A DNA stretch of 5,689 bases from an uncultured Prevotella sp. (GTDB taxonomy: Bacteria; Bacteroidota; Bacteroidia; Bacteroidales; Bacteroidaceae): NCBI GenBank assembly GCA_946999025.1, contig CAMQBP010000139.1, positions 1 through 5,689 of the forward strand. The letters are read 5' to 3'. The notes below the pieces were generated by a model. It was not told the origin of the DNA. It saw only the letters and a program-made list of their open reading frames with translations, and did not search any database. This document shows positions 1 to 5,689 of the stretch, piece after piece. Positions within the stretch are counted from its first letter, which is position 1. Every line of letters begins with the position of its first letter. The position numbers and the translations under genes are program-made.

Positions 1-44
1 TTCTTACGTGTCAGGGTATTATAAACAAAAAGTTTCTGTTCCAT
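1..44 (-). CDS. cysS: Cysteinyl-tRNA synthetase, N-terminal fragment (cut by window edge)
   Basis: Reading the minus strand from the ATG at 44 gives MEQKLFVYNTLTRK, then an incomplete AA- codon at the window edge. This matches the usual start of Bacteroidales cysteine--tRNA ligase, where a short lead of the form MEx(Q/K)L is followed by (I/V)YNTLxRKKE just before the class I catalytic domain. The enzyme charges tRNA-Cys with cysteine in the cytoplasm and is essential. The HIGH and KMSKS motifs and the zinc ligands would lie beyond the window, so the call rests on 14 residues and on the well-placed promoter box at 71-78. No Shine-Dalgarno sequence precedes the ATG, which is normal in this phylum. 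It points the same way as the SusC/SusD operon but is separated from it by a terminator, so it is probably a separate transcription unit. Confidence 0.8.
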   Translation of the reverse strand, partial: MEQKLFVYNTLTRK

Positions 45-70
45 AAGTCTATCAACATAATTAGCTGTTG

Positions 71-78
71 CAAAGATA
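71..78 (-). promoter_or_regulatory. Bacteroidota-type -7 promoter box for cysS
   Basis: On the minus strand these bases read TATCTTTG, an exact match to the Bacteroidota primary-sigma -7 consensus TAnnTTTG. Transcription would start near position 67, leaving a leader of about 22 nt before the cysS ATG. No clear TTTG -33 element is seen 19-21 bp upstream; the sequence there is only GATGTT. A perfect 14-bp palindrome, CTTTTAGCTAAAAG (82-95), occupies the spacer. The box match and its distance to the gene are observed; the start site is inferred. Confidence 0.6.
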
Positions 79-81
79 CAG

Positions 82-95
82 CTTTTAGCTAAAAG
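82..95. repeat. 14-bp perfect palindrome in the cysS promoter spacer
   Basis: CTTTTAGCTAAAAG is its own reverse complement. It begins 4 bp upstream (minus-strand sense) of the TATCTTTG box, where a bound dimeric protein would block RNA polymerase. It could be an operator or a chance AT-rich palindrome; nothing else in the window repeats it. Confidence 0.35.
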
Positions 96-110
96 AACAT
101 CGTTTTTTGG

Positions 111-151
111 AAAGAAGTACGTGCAAGTGAGACATGAGCATGCACTTTTTT
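111..151. other. Imperfect hairpin followed by a T-run, upstream of cysS
   Basis: Bases 111-124 (AAAGAAGTACGTGC) can pair with 138-151 (GCATGCACTTTTTT) over 14 positions, with one A/C mismatch and two G-U wobbles read as + strand RNA. The loop is 13 nt. The T-run is part of the right arm, giving a terminator-like shape for + strand transcription. On the minus strand, the direction of all genes here, the hairpin is followed only by a mixed pyrimidine stretch (CTTCTTTCC once the arm is excluded in part). It could be a back-up terminator between the SusC/SusD operon and cysS, or chance. Confidence 0.3.
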
Positions 152-329
152 AGTTACAGAACTTTTGTTAGTAAGAAATCATATGCATATATTAACGCAA
201 ATTCTGAATAAGTTGGTCTATTTGATCAACGATGATATTGATACTCCCAATACAAGTAAGCATACGCAATTGATTGGTCGTATAGGGGCGCATATTCAGC
301 CAAGAAACATCCTTGAATACATTATTAAG

Positions 330-361
330 AGAGGGTGTGCATTTACAAGTGCACACCCTCT
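330..361 (-). terminator. Intrinsic terminator of the SusC/SusD operon, possibly bidirectional
   Basis: A perfect 12-bp inverted repeat, AGAGGGTGTGCA (330-341) and TGCACACCCTCT (350-361), encloses an 8-nt loop. Seven of the twelve pairs are G-C, so the hairpin is stable. It begins 25 nt beyond the stop codon of the SusD-family gene, the expected place for the operon's 3' end. In the minus-strand transcript it is preceded by six A residues and followed by CTTAATAAT, a weak U-tract. On the + strand it is followed by TTTTTT (361-366), a much better one. The hairpin is directly visible; its work as the operon terminator is inferred from position. Confidence 0.8.
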
Positions 362-386
362 TTTTTATAACATTATCAAAAAAGTT

Positions 387-2045
387 TTAGTAACCCTTAG
401 CTGTCTGAGCATCTTTCAAGTTGGGGTTTCTGTCAACAGCCTCTTGAGGATAGGGAAGTCTGTAGAATTTATCTTCCCATCTCCTTTCCTGGGCCAAATC
501 TCCGTCTACGGCATAGATGTTTTTCATCACGTCTTTAGACAATTTCCATCGCCGTATATCATCCCATCTGAAGCCCTCAGCTGCCAACTCAATTCTTCTT
601 TCGTTGCGAATAGTGTTGCGTAAGGCTTCTTTTGTAGCGTTAGCGGCTCTATCAATCTTTGGCATAGACACTCTTTCTCTGATTTGATCAAGTGCATCAA
701 ATACAGAAGCACTCGGTCCTGAAAGCTCATTTTGTGCTTCGGCATAGTTTAACAACACCTCAGCATAGCGCATAGCCATGAAGTTTTGTGGAGCTTTATA
801 CTCCTCTCTTGGCGTATTTGGGTCTGTCATTTTTCTAAAATTGTATCCTGTCTTAGAAATATTGTTACCGCCTTTGTTCCATTTGAAAATGAAATCTTTG
901 CTCATTGCATTCCATACAGAGCCTGGGAACATAATAGAAGCGTAGAGGCGTGTATCCCTATTCTTGAACTCTGAAAGATATGCTTGGCTAAAATCTCCTT
1001 TGTTATAGTTTTTTGCACGTTCTTCCTTTGTAGGGGCATTAAACTTGCTTCCGTCACGTTTCCAGTATGAATTCACAAGTTCTTGTGTGGGAGTAATGGA
1101 ACTCCAGCCGCCACCTGCATTGTCTGCAAAGAACAGCGTGTTAATACCACTTGAGTAATCCCATTGAGATTCTTTAATGTATTCCACTTCGAAAATCAAT
1201 TCAGAGTTACCTTGGTTTGCGTCCCAGAACATTTTTTCATAGCTGCGCAAACCCAACATGAAGTTTTTCTTGTCTTGCTCAGAAGCAAAATCTATCAGAT
1301 TGGAATAATCATCCTTCATGTCGTCTGCAGTCAGGTTGCTGACCTTAAACAATCTGTATCCGTTCTTGCTGTTCATCACTTTTTGCGATGCTTCTGCAGC
1401 TTCTTTCCACTGACCATAGAACAAATGCACCCTCGATTTGATGACCCAAGCCGCATCTTGACATAGCATACTTCTGTATTCTGGTTTCTCTGGCAATGAA
1501 GGAATGCTTTCGTCCAACTCTTTGAGCACGAACTTGATTACATCTCCTTCAGCCGTTGGAGCTATTGCCGCTTCTTTTGCTTCGCTGACACTCTTGGTAA
1601 TGAGTGGAATAGCTCCGAACTTATTGGCAAGATCGAAATATCTCCATGCTCTCAACACTCTTACTTCAGCTTTGTATCTGGCTTTTAATTGGTCAGAGAT
1701 GGGAGACTTGTCAACGTTGTCCAAAAAGTAGTTGAAACGGCGGATGCCTTGAAAATTATAGTCATCCGAAAGATCATTGTTGATACTTCCTGATGAAATA
1801 GAAGTAGCATTGCTTTCCCAAGGATATTGACAATAAGCATTGTCAGCGTTTCCATCTTCATATGCGTCATATACACTTGTGGGTACATATGAATAACATC
1901 CCATAAGGGCTAAACGAACATCATTTTCACTTTTCCAAAAGGTTGGAGTGGATACCTTATCCTCTGGAAATCTGTCCAAGTCGCAACTGGCAAACGATAA
2001 GACCAATGCAAACAATAAGGTATAGTATTTTATATTGTATTTCAT
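387..2045 (-). CDS. SusD/RagB-family nutrient-binding outer-membrane lipoprotein
   Basis: This 552-aa surface lipoprotein caps the SusC-type channel encoded just upstream, capturing ligand and closing over the barrel as a hinged lid. Residues 1-20 are a lipoprotein signal peptide with lipobox FASC, so Cys21 is the lipidated N-terminus. The acidic residues after it (DLDRFPED) resemble the surface-export signal of Bacteroidota lipoproteins. The N-terminal SusD-like domain opens with TPTFWKSENDVRLALMGCY, a typical family start, and continues as TPR-like helices. The C-terminal SusD/RagB domain carries the hallmarks MRYAEVLLNYAEAQNE (425-440), RNERRIELAAEGFRWDDIRR (about 480-499) and the closing LPYPQEAVDRNPNL (530-543) ending in GY. 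Length is usual for the family and the frame is intact. The start is fixed by the signal peptide; the 13 bp before it are A-rich (TTGAAAAATAAAA on the minus strand) with no Shine-Dalgarno. The ligand cannot be told from the sequence: a glycan is most likely, but peptide-binding members such as RagB exist. Confidence 0.95.
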   Translation of the reverse strand: MKYNIKYYTLLFALVLSFASCDLDRFPEDKVSTPTFWKSENDVRLALMGCYSYVPTSVYDAYEDGNADNAYCQYPWESNATSISSGSINNDLSDDYNFQGIRRFNYFLDNVDKSPISDQLKARYKAEVRVLRAWRYFDLANKFGAIPLITKSVSEAKEAAIAPTAEGDVIKFVLKELDESIPSLPEKPEYRSMLCQDAAWVIKSRVHLFYGQWKEAAEASQKVMNSKNGYRLFKVSNLTADDMKDDYSNLIDFASEQDKKNFMLGLRSYEKMFWDANQGNSELIFEVEYIKESQWDYSSGINTLFFADNAGGGWSSITPTQELVNSYWKRDGSKFNAPTKEERAKNYNKGDFSQAYLSEFKNRDTRLYASIMFPGSVWNAMSKDFIFKWNKGGNNISKTGYNFRKMTDPNTPREEYKAPQNFMAMRYAEVLLNYAEAQNELSGPSASVFDALDQIRERVSMPKIDRAANATKEALRNTIRNERRIELAAEGFRWDDIRRWKLSKDVMKNIYAVDGDLAQERRWEDKFYRLPYPQEAVDRNPNLKDAQTAKGY

Positions 2046-2058
2046 TTTTATTTTTCAA

Positions 2059-5000
2059 TTAAAAATTAACATTAAGACCAAAAGATACGACCTTCATATT
2101 AGGATATGCTCCGCGCGAGCTGGGCATTTCAGGGTCGAAGTCGCACAAACGTTTGTCTGCCCGGATGGTGAACAGATTAGTTGCGTTAAGGAATACGCGT
2201 ACCTTTTCAACACCGATTTTGCTTGTAAGTGCATTTGGAACAGTATATCCCAAGGTAATATTCTTTACTCTGAAATAGTCTGCATCAAAGAGCCAGAAAG
2301 AAGAAATGCGCGCATTGTGTTTGTTATCACTGGTTTGCAATATTCGTGGGTAAGCGGCATTGGGATCTGGATTGGCTGCTGTCCAACGTTTCAAGTGGAA
2401 TTCTTTTGCTCCTGCACCATTGAAAAATGCTTGTGATGCTTCTGCCGAAAGATACACTTTCACATCGTTTACGCCTTGTCCTTGGATAGTAAAATCAAAT
2501 CCTTTATATTCTGCGCTAAGCCCTAAACCATAGGTAAAGTAGGGTACATCATTACCAGTAATGGTACGGTCATTAGCGGTGAATTTATGATCTCCGTCCA
2601 CATCTTTATACTTGATATCCCCTGGCTTTGTAGCAGCATCTTGTTTGAAACTGTGTCCATCGATGTCAGCTTGATCCTTAAACAGACCGTCTGCTACATA
2701 GGTAAAGAACGAACCGATGGCTTCTCCTTCGCGATAGATGAATACATCATTAATTTGGTCGTTCTGCCCATTGAGGTCTACAACTTTATTCCATATCTTT
2801 GAGAGGTTTCCATTGATAGAATATTTGAACTCGCCGATATTGTTACGGTAGATGGCTGAAAATTCTATACCTTTGTTAGAAACCTTTCCAGCATTCAGAG
2901 ATGGGGTTTGCTTTTCGGTCAATCCCATTTCCCATGGCTGTGGCATACGGAGCAAAATGTCATCGGTGAACTTATCAAACAGGTCTAACTGCAAGCTGAG
3001 ACTGTTGTTGAACAAAGAAGCATCCACTCCAATATTCTTCATCGTCACAGTTTCCCAAGAGAGATTGGTGTTAGCTAATCTGTCGGGCCAAATGCCATCC
3101 ACTTTGTTCTCGCCAATGATAGTAGCCACTCCAGTACCTAACATGTCAAGGTAATCGTAAAAGCCCACGTTATTGATATATCCTAATTTACCCCATGACA
3201 AACGTAGCTTTAAGTTATCTACCCATGTGAGGGATTTCATAAATTGTTCTTCAGACATGCGCCATGCTGCCGAGAAAGAGGGGAAATATCCGGTTCTCTT
3301 CTCCTTGGCAAATTGTGATGACTTGTCCATTCGCAGATTTGCTTCAAACAGATACTTACCGTCATAAGCATAGTTGAAGCGTGAGAACGCTGAAAGGAAA
3401 GCTCTTTCCTTGATGTTTCCTTCATTTTCTAAGTTTTCGAAAGCACTTGACCCTCCATCTATAGCTCCCATTTGATTAGATGGAAAGTTCTTGCGTCCTG
3501 CACCTAAACGTTCAGACTTATATTTTTCGAATTGGCTTCCAACCATCAATGACATATCGTTCAAACCAAAGGTTTTCGAGTAGGTGGCAAACAATTGGCT
3601 CATCAACGTGGTCGAATTGTCCCAAGTATTGTAAAGCCGATTCACGTTTAATGCGGTAGAGGTAATGGGTTGCTTCTTGATAAAGTCTATAACGGGTTCA
3701 ACAGTGTTGAAGAATTCAGATTGGTTTCGGAAGTAATAGTCATAAGAGAGGATTGCATTGATATCCAACCCCTTAATTGGTTTAAGCGTAGCATTCAGCG
3801 ATGCAATGAGTCGTGTGGTGCCGTCTTTCTTCCAACCATATTCTGCTATTTTGCGCAAAGGGTTGTCTTTTGCGAGTACACTGCTCACCTGCCCTGCAGT
3901 AATGCTACCCCAGCTGCCGTCAGATTGTCTGGCAACGGTGAGTGGAGTCATGCGGTTAAGGTCAGTAATGCTGAAGTTTCCATCGCGTTTGAAATCATCT
4001 CTAATCAGTGACACGTTGGTACCTAATTTGAATTTATCAGTGAAATCGCGTTCAACATTAGATCTAATAGAGTATCTATCGAGCTTCCTTCCGCGCACCA
4101 AGGACTGTTGCTCGTAGAATGTTCCACTAACATAGTAGCGAGTTTTACCACCACCCGACACGCTGATATTGTGCTCTTGAATAGGAGTAGACTTACGATA
4201 CACCATCGAATACCAATCGTTGTCTGGATATAAATCAGGATCGCTGCCTGCTTTAATTTTTGCCAACACATCCTGATTGTATGGTGCTTCTTTGCCTGCA
4301 TTCGTAAACGACTCGTTAGTAAGCATTGCAAAATCGTTAGCATTCAGTTTCTTAGGAAGTATGGTTGGGCTTTGCCATCCATAATATCCGTTGTAACTTA
4401 CAGTCGCTTTGCCCGCACTACCTTTCTTTGTTGTGATCAAGAATACACCGTATGCCGCACGTGAGCCGTAGATAGAAGAGGCAGCAGCATCTTTCAGAAT
4501 ACTCATTGATTCAATATCATGGGGGTTGATGCGCTGAAATTCGCCTTCGCTTACGGGAATACCATCTACGATGAAGAGTGGTGATGATGCACCAAGATTA
4601 CCTCTACCACGAACGTTGATATTACCCATGTCAGAACCAACATCACCAGGACGAGAGATAATAGTCACACCTGGCACCAATCCTTGCATGGCAGTTGCCA
4701 ATGAAGTCGATGCTTTTCCGACAAGGTCTTCTGCTTTGACAGTGTTCACCGTTCCAGTAAGGTTGGCTTTTTTCTGTGTTCCGTAACCTACTACCACCAC
4801 TTCATTTAACAGTTCGTCATTGCTCTCCATAGTAATATCAATGACAGTTCTGCCATTGACCGCTACTTTTTGAGTTTTCATACCCACATAGCTAAACGAG
4901 AGCGTGGCATTAGGAGACAAATTAGAAATGGTGTATTGTCCATTTATGTCTGTGGCTGTACCCATACCGCTTTTGCCTTCTACTACAACGGTAGCTCCCA

Positions 5001-5133
5001 GCACGGGTTCGCCAGAAGTGTCTTTGACAGTTCCTTTGACCGTGAGGTTTTGAGCAAATCCAACAATAGTGCCCAGTATCAAGAGGATACTAATAGCACT
5101 TAATCTTGTAAATTTAATTGCTTCTTTTTTCAT
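2059..5133 (-). CDS. SusC/RagA-family TonB-linked outer-membrane transporter
   Basis: This 1024-aa protein is the outer-membrane channel of a SusC/SusD pair. It imports a bulky nutrient, probably an oligosaccharide, using energy passed from the inner membrane by TonB-ExbBD. Residues 1-27 form a Sec signal peptide (cleavage likely after GFA). Residues 30-103 are the carboxypeptidase-regulatory-like beta-sandwich typical of SusC (VKGTVKDTSGEPVLGATV, then TDINGQYTI). The TonB-box region is NEVVVVGYGTQKK (110-122). The plug follows, with PLFIVDGIP (185-193) and YGSRAAYGVFLITTKKG (222-238), the family signature. The rest is the 22-strand-type barrel, with an EF-hand-like loop DVDGDHKFTAND (844-855), WLFDADYFRVKNITLGYT (947-964) and a terminal aromatic beta-signal SFGLNVNF. 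Length is normal and no frameshift is seen. There is no STN domain ahead of the beta-sandwich, so control by an anti-sigma/ECF-sigma pair is unlikely. It is the first gene of the operon; the SusD-family gene starts 13 bp after its stop. The substrate is unknown. Confidence 0.96.
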   Translation of the reverse strand: MKKEAIKFTRLSAISILLILGTIVGFAQNLTVKGTVKDTSGEPVLGATVVVEGKSGMGTATDINGQYTISNLSPNATLSFSYVGMKTQKVAVNGRTVIDITMESNDELLNEVVVVGYGTQKKANLTGTVNTVKAEDLVGKASTSLATAMQGLVPGVTIISRPGDVGSDMGNINVRGRGNLGASSPLFIVDGIPVSEGEFQRINPHDIESMSILKDAAASSIYGSRAAYGVFLITTKKGSAGKATVSYNGYYGWQSPTILPKKLNANDFAMLTNESFTNAGKEAPYNQDVLAKIKAGSDPDLYPDNDWYSMVYRKSTPIQEHNISVSGGGKTRYYVSGTFYEQQSLVRGRKLDRYSIRSNVERDFTDKFKLGTNVSLIRDDFKRDGNFSITDLNRMTPLTVARQSDGSWGSITAGQVSSVLAKDNPLRKIAEYGWKKDGTTRLIASLNATLKPIKGLDINAILSYDYYFRNQSEFFNTVEPVIDFIKKQPITSTALNVNRLYNTWDNSTTLMSQLFATYSKTFGLNDMSLMVGSQFEKYKSERLGAGRKNFPSNQMGAIDGGSSAFENLENEGNIKERAFLSAFSRFNYAYDGKYLFEANLRMDKSSQFAKEKRTGYFPSFSAAWRMSEEQFMKSLTWVDNLKLRLSWGKLGYINNVGFYDYLDMLGTGVATIIGENKVDGIWPDRLANTNLSWETVTMKNIGVDASLFNNSLSLQLDLFDKFTDDILLRMPQPWEMGLTEKQTPSLNAGKVSNKGIEFSAIYRNNIGEFKYSINGNLSKIWNKVVDLNGQNDQINDVFIYREGEAIGSFFTYVADGLFKDQADIDGHSFKQDAATKPGDIKYKDVDGDHKFTANDRTITGNDVPYFTYGLGLSAEYKGFDFTIQGQGVNDVKVYLSAEASQAFFNGAGAKEFHLKRWTAANPDPNAAYPRILQTSDNKHNARISSFWLFDADYFRVKNITLGYTVPNALTSKIGVEKVRVFLNATNLFTIRADKRLCDFDPEMPSSRGAYPNMKVVSFGLNVNF

Positions 5134-5340
5134 TCTTCTTGGTTAGTTAGTGATATCAATAAAAGTTTTTATATTAAAGCTCTGTTAGTTAGGTTCCAAT
5201 CATTACATCTGCAGGCTATATACTCCTTTGCCATCTGAAACGTATTGTCATATTAGCTAAATTTTCTTTTAAGGTTTAACATAATTCTTCTTAAAATACA
5301 TCAATATTTTTACAGACAATAACTACAAACGAGGTAATTA
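5134..5340 (-). promoter_or_regulatory. Predicted long 5' leader of the SusC/SusD operon
   Basis: If transcription starts just after the -7 box at 5345-5352, the mRNA has a leader of about 207 nt before the SusC-family ATG. The bases next to the ATG read ACCAAGAAGA on the minus strand, purine-rich but not a true Shine-Dalgarno. The leader holds a 9-bp direct repeat (GTTAGTTAG on the + strand at 5142-5150 and 5184-5192) but no strong hairpin or recognisable riboswitch. I saw no exact + strand TAnnTTTG box that would drive an antisense RNA across it. Leader extent is inferred. Confidence 0.4.
5142..5192. repeat. Pair of 9-bp direct repeats in the SusC leader
   Basis: GTTAGTTAG occurs at 5142-5150 and again at 5184-5192. 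Start-to-start distance is 42 bp, close to four turns of B-DNA, so both copies would face the same side of the helix. The first copy ends 8 bp from the SusC-family ATG. The repeat is visible; a role as a binding site is only a possibility. Confidence 0.35.
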
Positions 5341-5344
5341 TTCG

Positions 5345-5352
5345 CAAATATA
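5345..5352 (-). promoter_or_regulatory. Bacteroidota-type -7 box, likely promoter of the SusC/SusD operon
   Basis: On the minus strand these bases read TATATTTG, an exact TAnnTTTG match and the only one I found between the two flanking genes on this strand. The predicted start lies near 5341. No TTTG -33 element sits 19-21 bp upstream; the only nearby TTTG is 11 bp away (5364-5367). Good -7 and missing -33 suggest a promoter needing an activator, as is common for nutrient-inducible SusC/SusD operons. The region is very AT-rich, so a chance match cannot be excluded. Confidence 0.5.
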
Positions 5353-5385
5353 TTGATAATTTTCAAAATATTTATTTTCTAACTG

Positions 5386-5399
5386 TTAAATATATTTAA
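5386..5399. repeat. 14-bp AT-only palindrome upstream of the SusC promoter box
   Basis: TTAAATATATTTAA is a perfect palindrome. It would lie about 45-58 bp upstream of the predicted transcription start, where activators of class I/II type usually bind. Its lack of any G or C in AT-rich surroundings means chance is a serious alternative. Confidence 0.35.
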
Positions 5400-5518
5400 T
5401 CCTGAAGGGTGCTTTTCCTTTACTCTTTTGATAATTAATACTTTTTTATAAAAATGTTTTTCGTATTGGTATCAAGTGTATTTTTTTAGCATAGGTTACA
5501 ATAGTAAGGATTATGCTC

Positions 5519-5555
5519 TTTTGAGTTTTAGCAAACAAAGATGTAAAACTCAAAA
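5519..5555. repeat. Inverted repeat with perfect 12-bp arms
   Basis: TTTTGAGTTTTA (5519-5530) and TAAAACTCAAAA (5544-5555) are exact reverse complements separated by 13 nt (GCAAACAAAGATG). It sits 54 bp beyond the stop of the upstream HAD-like gene. Only two of twelve pairs are G-C, and neither strand has a U-tract after the right arm, so it is a poor intrinsic terminator. The spacer contains CATCTTTG on the minus strand, one base off the TAnnTTTG promoter box. Options are a two-site operator for a dimeric regulator, an mRNA 3'-end stabilising hairpin, or a weak terminator. Confidence 0.5.
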
Positions 5556-5609
5556 ACAGTTAAAATATTTTCCCTTTATCTACCAGCCTAAACCCCTGCA
5601 GTCTTATAT

Positions 5610-5689
5610 CTAAAGAACAGTGTCTTTGGCAATAATGCCGTAATGGATGAGTGCCTCTCGAACTCCATGCTCGTCTACAGAAGTAGTGA
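5610..5689 (-). CDS. C-terminal end of a probable Cof-type HAD hydrolase (cut by window edge)
   Basis: The minus strand from the window edge has an open frame of 25 codons ending in TAG at 5612-5610. It includes SVDEHGVREALIHYGII followed by AKDTVL. In class IIB (Cof-like) HAD phosphatases of Bacteroidales the last helix typically reads like a T-x-(S/D)-(V/I)-DEDG-(I/V)-xxALxH(F/Y)GI run after the final catalytic-domain motif, and this tail fits that pattern. Such enzymes dephosphorylate sugar phosphates or other small phosphorylated metabolites in the cytoplasm. The DxD nucleophile and cap domain lie outside the window, so the family call rests on a short tail. It is read in the same direction as the SusC/SusD operon, but the 476-bp gap makes a shared transcript unlikely. 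Confidence 0.5.
   Translation of the reverse strand, partial: TTSVDEHGVREALIHYGIIAKDTVL

Larger units (their letters stand above)
45..386. other. Spacer between the SusD-family gene and cysS
   Basis: This 342-bp stretch holds no gene I can support. It contains, in minus-strand order, the operon terminator hairpin (330-361), a 33-codon open frame (293-192) without a recognisable product, a 10-bp palindrome ATATGCATAT (181-190), the weaker hairpin (111-151), and the cysS promoter box with its palindrome (71-95). A + strand frame opening at 165 runs into the antisense of the SusD-family gene and is best seen as its shadow. Confidence 0.6.
5134..5609. other. 476-bp AT-rich spacer upstream of the SusC/SusD operon
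   Basis: No gene or RNA gene is supported here. The right part (about 5340-5560) is strikingly AT-rich and carries the inverted repeat, the AT palindrome and the promoter box listed separately. TTGATAATT occurs twice (5353-5361 and 5428-5436, 75 bp apart). No sensor or regulator gene fits in the space. Confidence 0.6.

Noticed and set aside
165..623. 152-codon + strand open frame starting in the spacer and running into the SusD-family gene
   Set aside because: Most of it is antisense to the conserved C-terminal coding part of the SusD-family gene and passes through the terminator hairpin; the product resembles nothing and no + strand promoter of quality precedes it.
2046..2058. Possible frameshift or missing gene between the SusC and SusD genes
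   Set aside because: Both proteins are full length with correct ends, and a 13-bp gap is normal for these pairs.
2035..2436. + strand open frame of 133 codons opposite the SusC 3' end
   Set aside because: Antisense shadow of the well-supported SusC-family frame; Cys-rich, low-quality translation with no domain.
3670..4117. Two overlapping + strand frames of over 100 codons
   Set aside because: They overlap each other in different frames and lie entirely opposite SusC coding sequence, as expected of shadows.
4771..5133. Possible anti-sigma-controlled transporter with an N-terminal signalling domain
   Set aside because: The mature protein begins directly with the carboxypeptidase-regulatory-like fold and TonB box; there is no room for an STN domain.
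5353..5436. TTGATAATT repeated twice, considered as a regulator-binding pair
   Set aside because: A 9-mer made almost entirely of A and T is expected to recur by chance in such AT-rich DNA.
5206..5602. Two CTGCAG sites flanking the AT-rich spacer, considered as repeat ends
   Set aside because: Only the six-base core is shared and the flanks differ; no target-site duplication or transposase is present.
5613..5689. + strand frame at the right edge including an ATG at 5643
   Set aside because: It is opposite the minus-strand tail that reads as a HAD C-terminus, and no + strand promoter box or ribosome site supports it.

Overview
The window comes from a member of the Bacteroidota, most likely order Bacteroidales (Prevotella- or Bacteroides-like; genus not resolved). 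The evidence is a complete SusC/SusD outer-membrane uptake pair, promoter -7 boxes of the Bacteroidota type (TAnnTTTG), A-rich rather than Shine-Dalgarno-type translation starts, AT-rich spacers and moderate GC in the genes.

Every gene seen lies on the minus strand, so transcription runs from high to low coordinates. In that order: (1) 5689-5610, the last 25 codons of a gene whose tail resembles a Cof-type (class IIB) HAD hydrolase; (2) 5609-5134, a 476-bp AT-rich spacer with a 12-bp-arm inverted repeat (5519-5555), an all-AT 14-bp palindrome (5386-5399), a -7 box (5345-5352) and a leader of about 200 nt; (3) 5133-2059, a SusC/RagA-family TonB-linked outer-membrane transporter of 1024 aa; (4) 2045-387, its SusD/RagB-family surface lipoprotein of 552 aa, 13 bp downstream and clearly in the same operon; (5) 386-45, a spacer with a strong terminator hairpin (330-361), a weaker hairpin (111-151) and a -7 box (71-78); (6) 44-1, the first 14 codons of cysteinyl-tRNA synthetase (cysS).

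SusC forms a TonB-driven beta-barrel with a plug. SusD caps it as a hinged lid that captures ligand at the cell surface. Together they import an oligosaccharide or another large nutrient; the sequence does not reveal which. No glycoside hydrolase, peptidase, sensor or sigma/anti-sigma pair is in the window, and SusC lacks the N-terminal signalling domain of anti-sigma-controlled transporters. The pair therefore looks like a stand-alone nutrient-uptake operon between two apparently housekeeping genes.

I found no mobile element, CRISPR array, tRNA or rRNA, and no convincing sign of a new type of system. The points most worth a second look are the control region upstream of susC and the hairpins flanking the operon.
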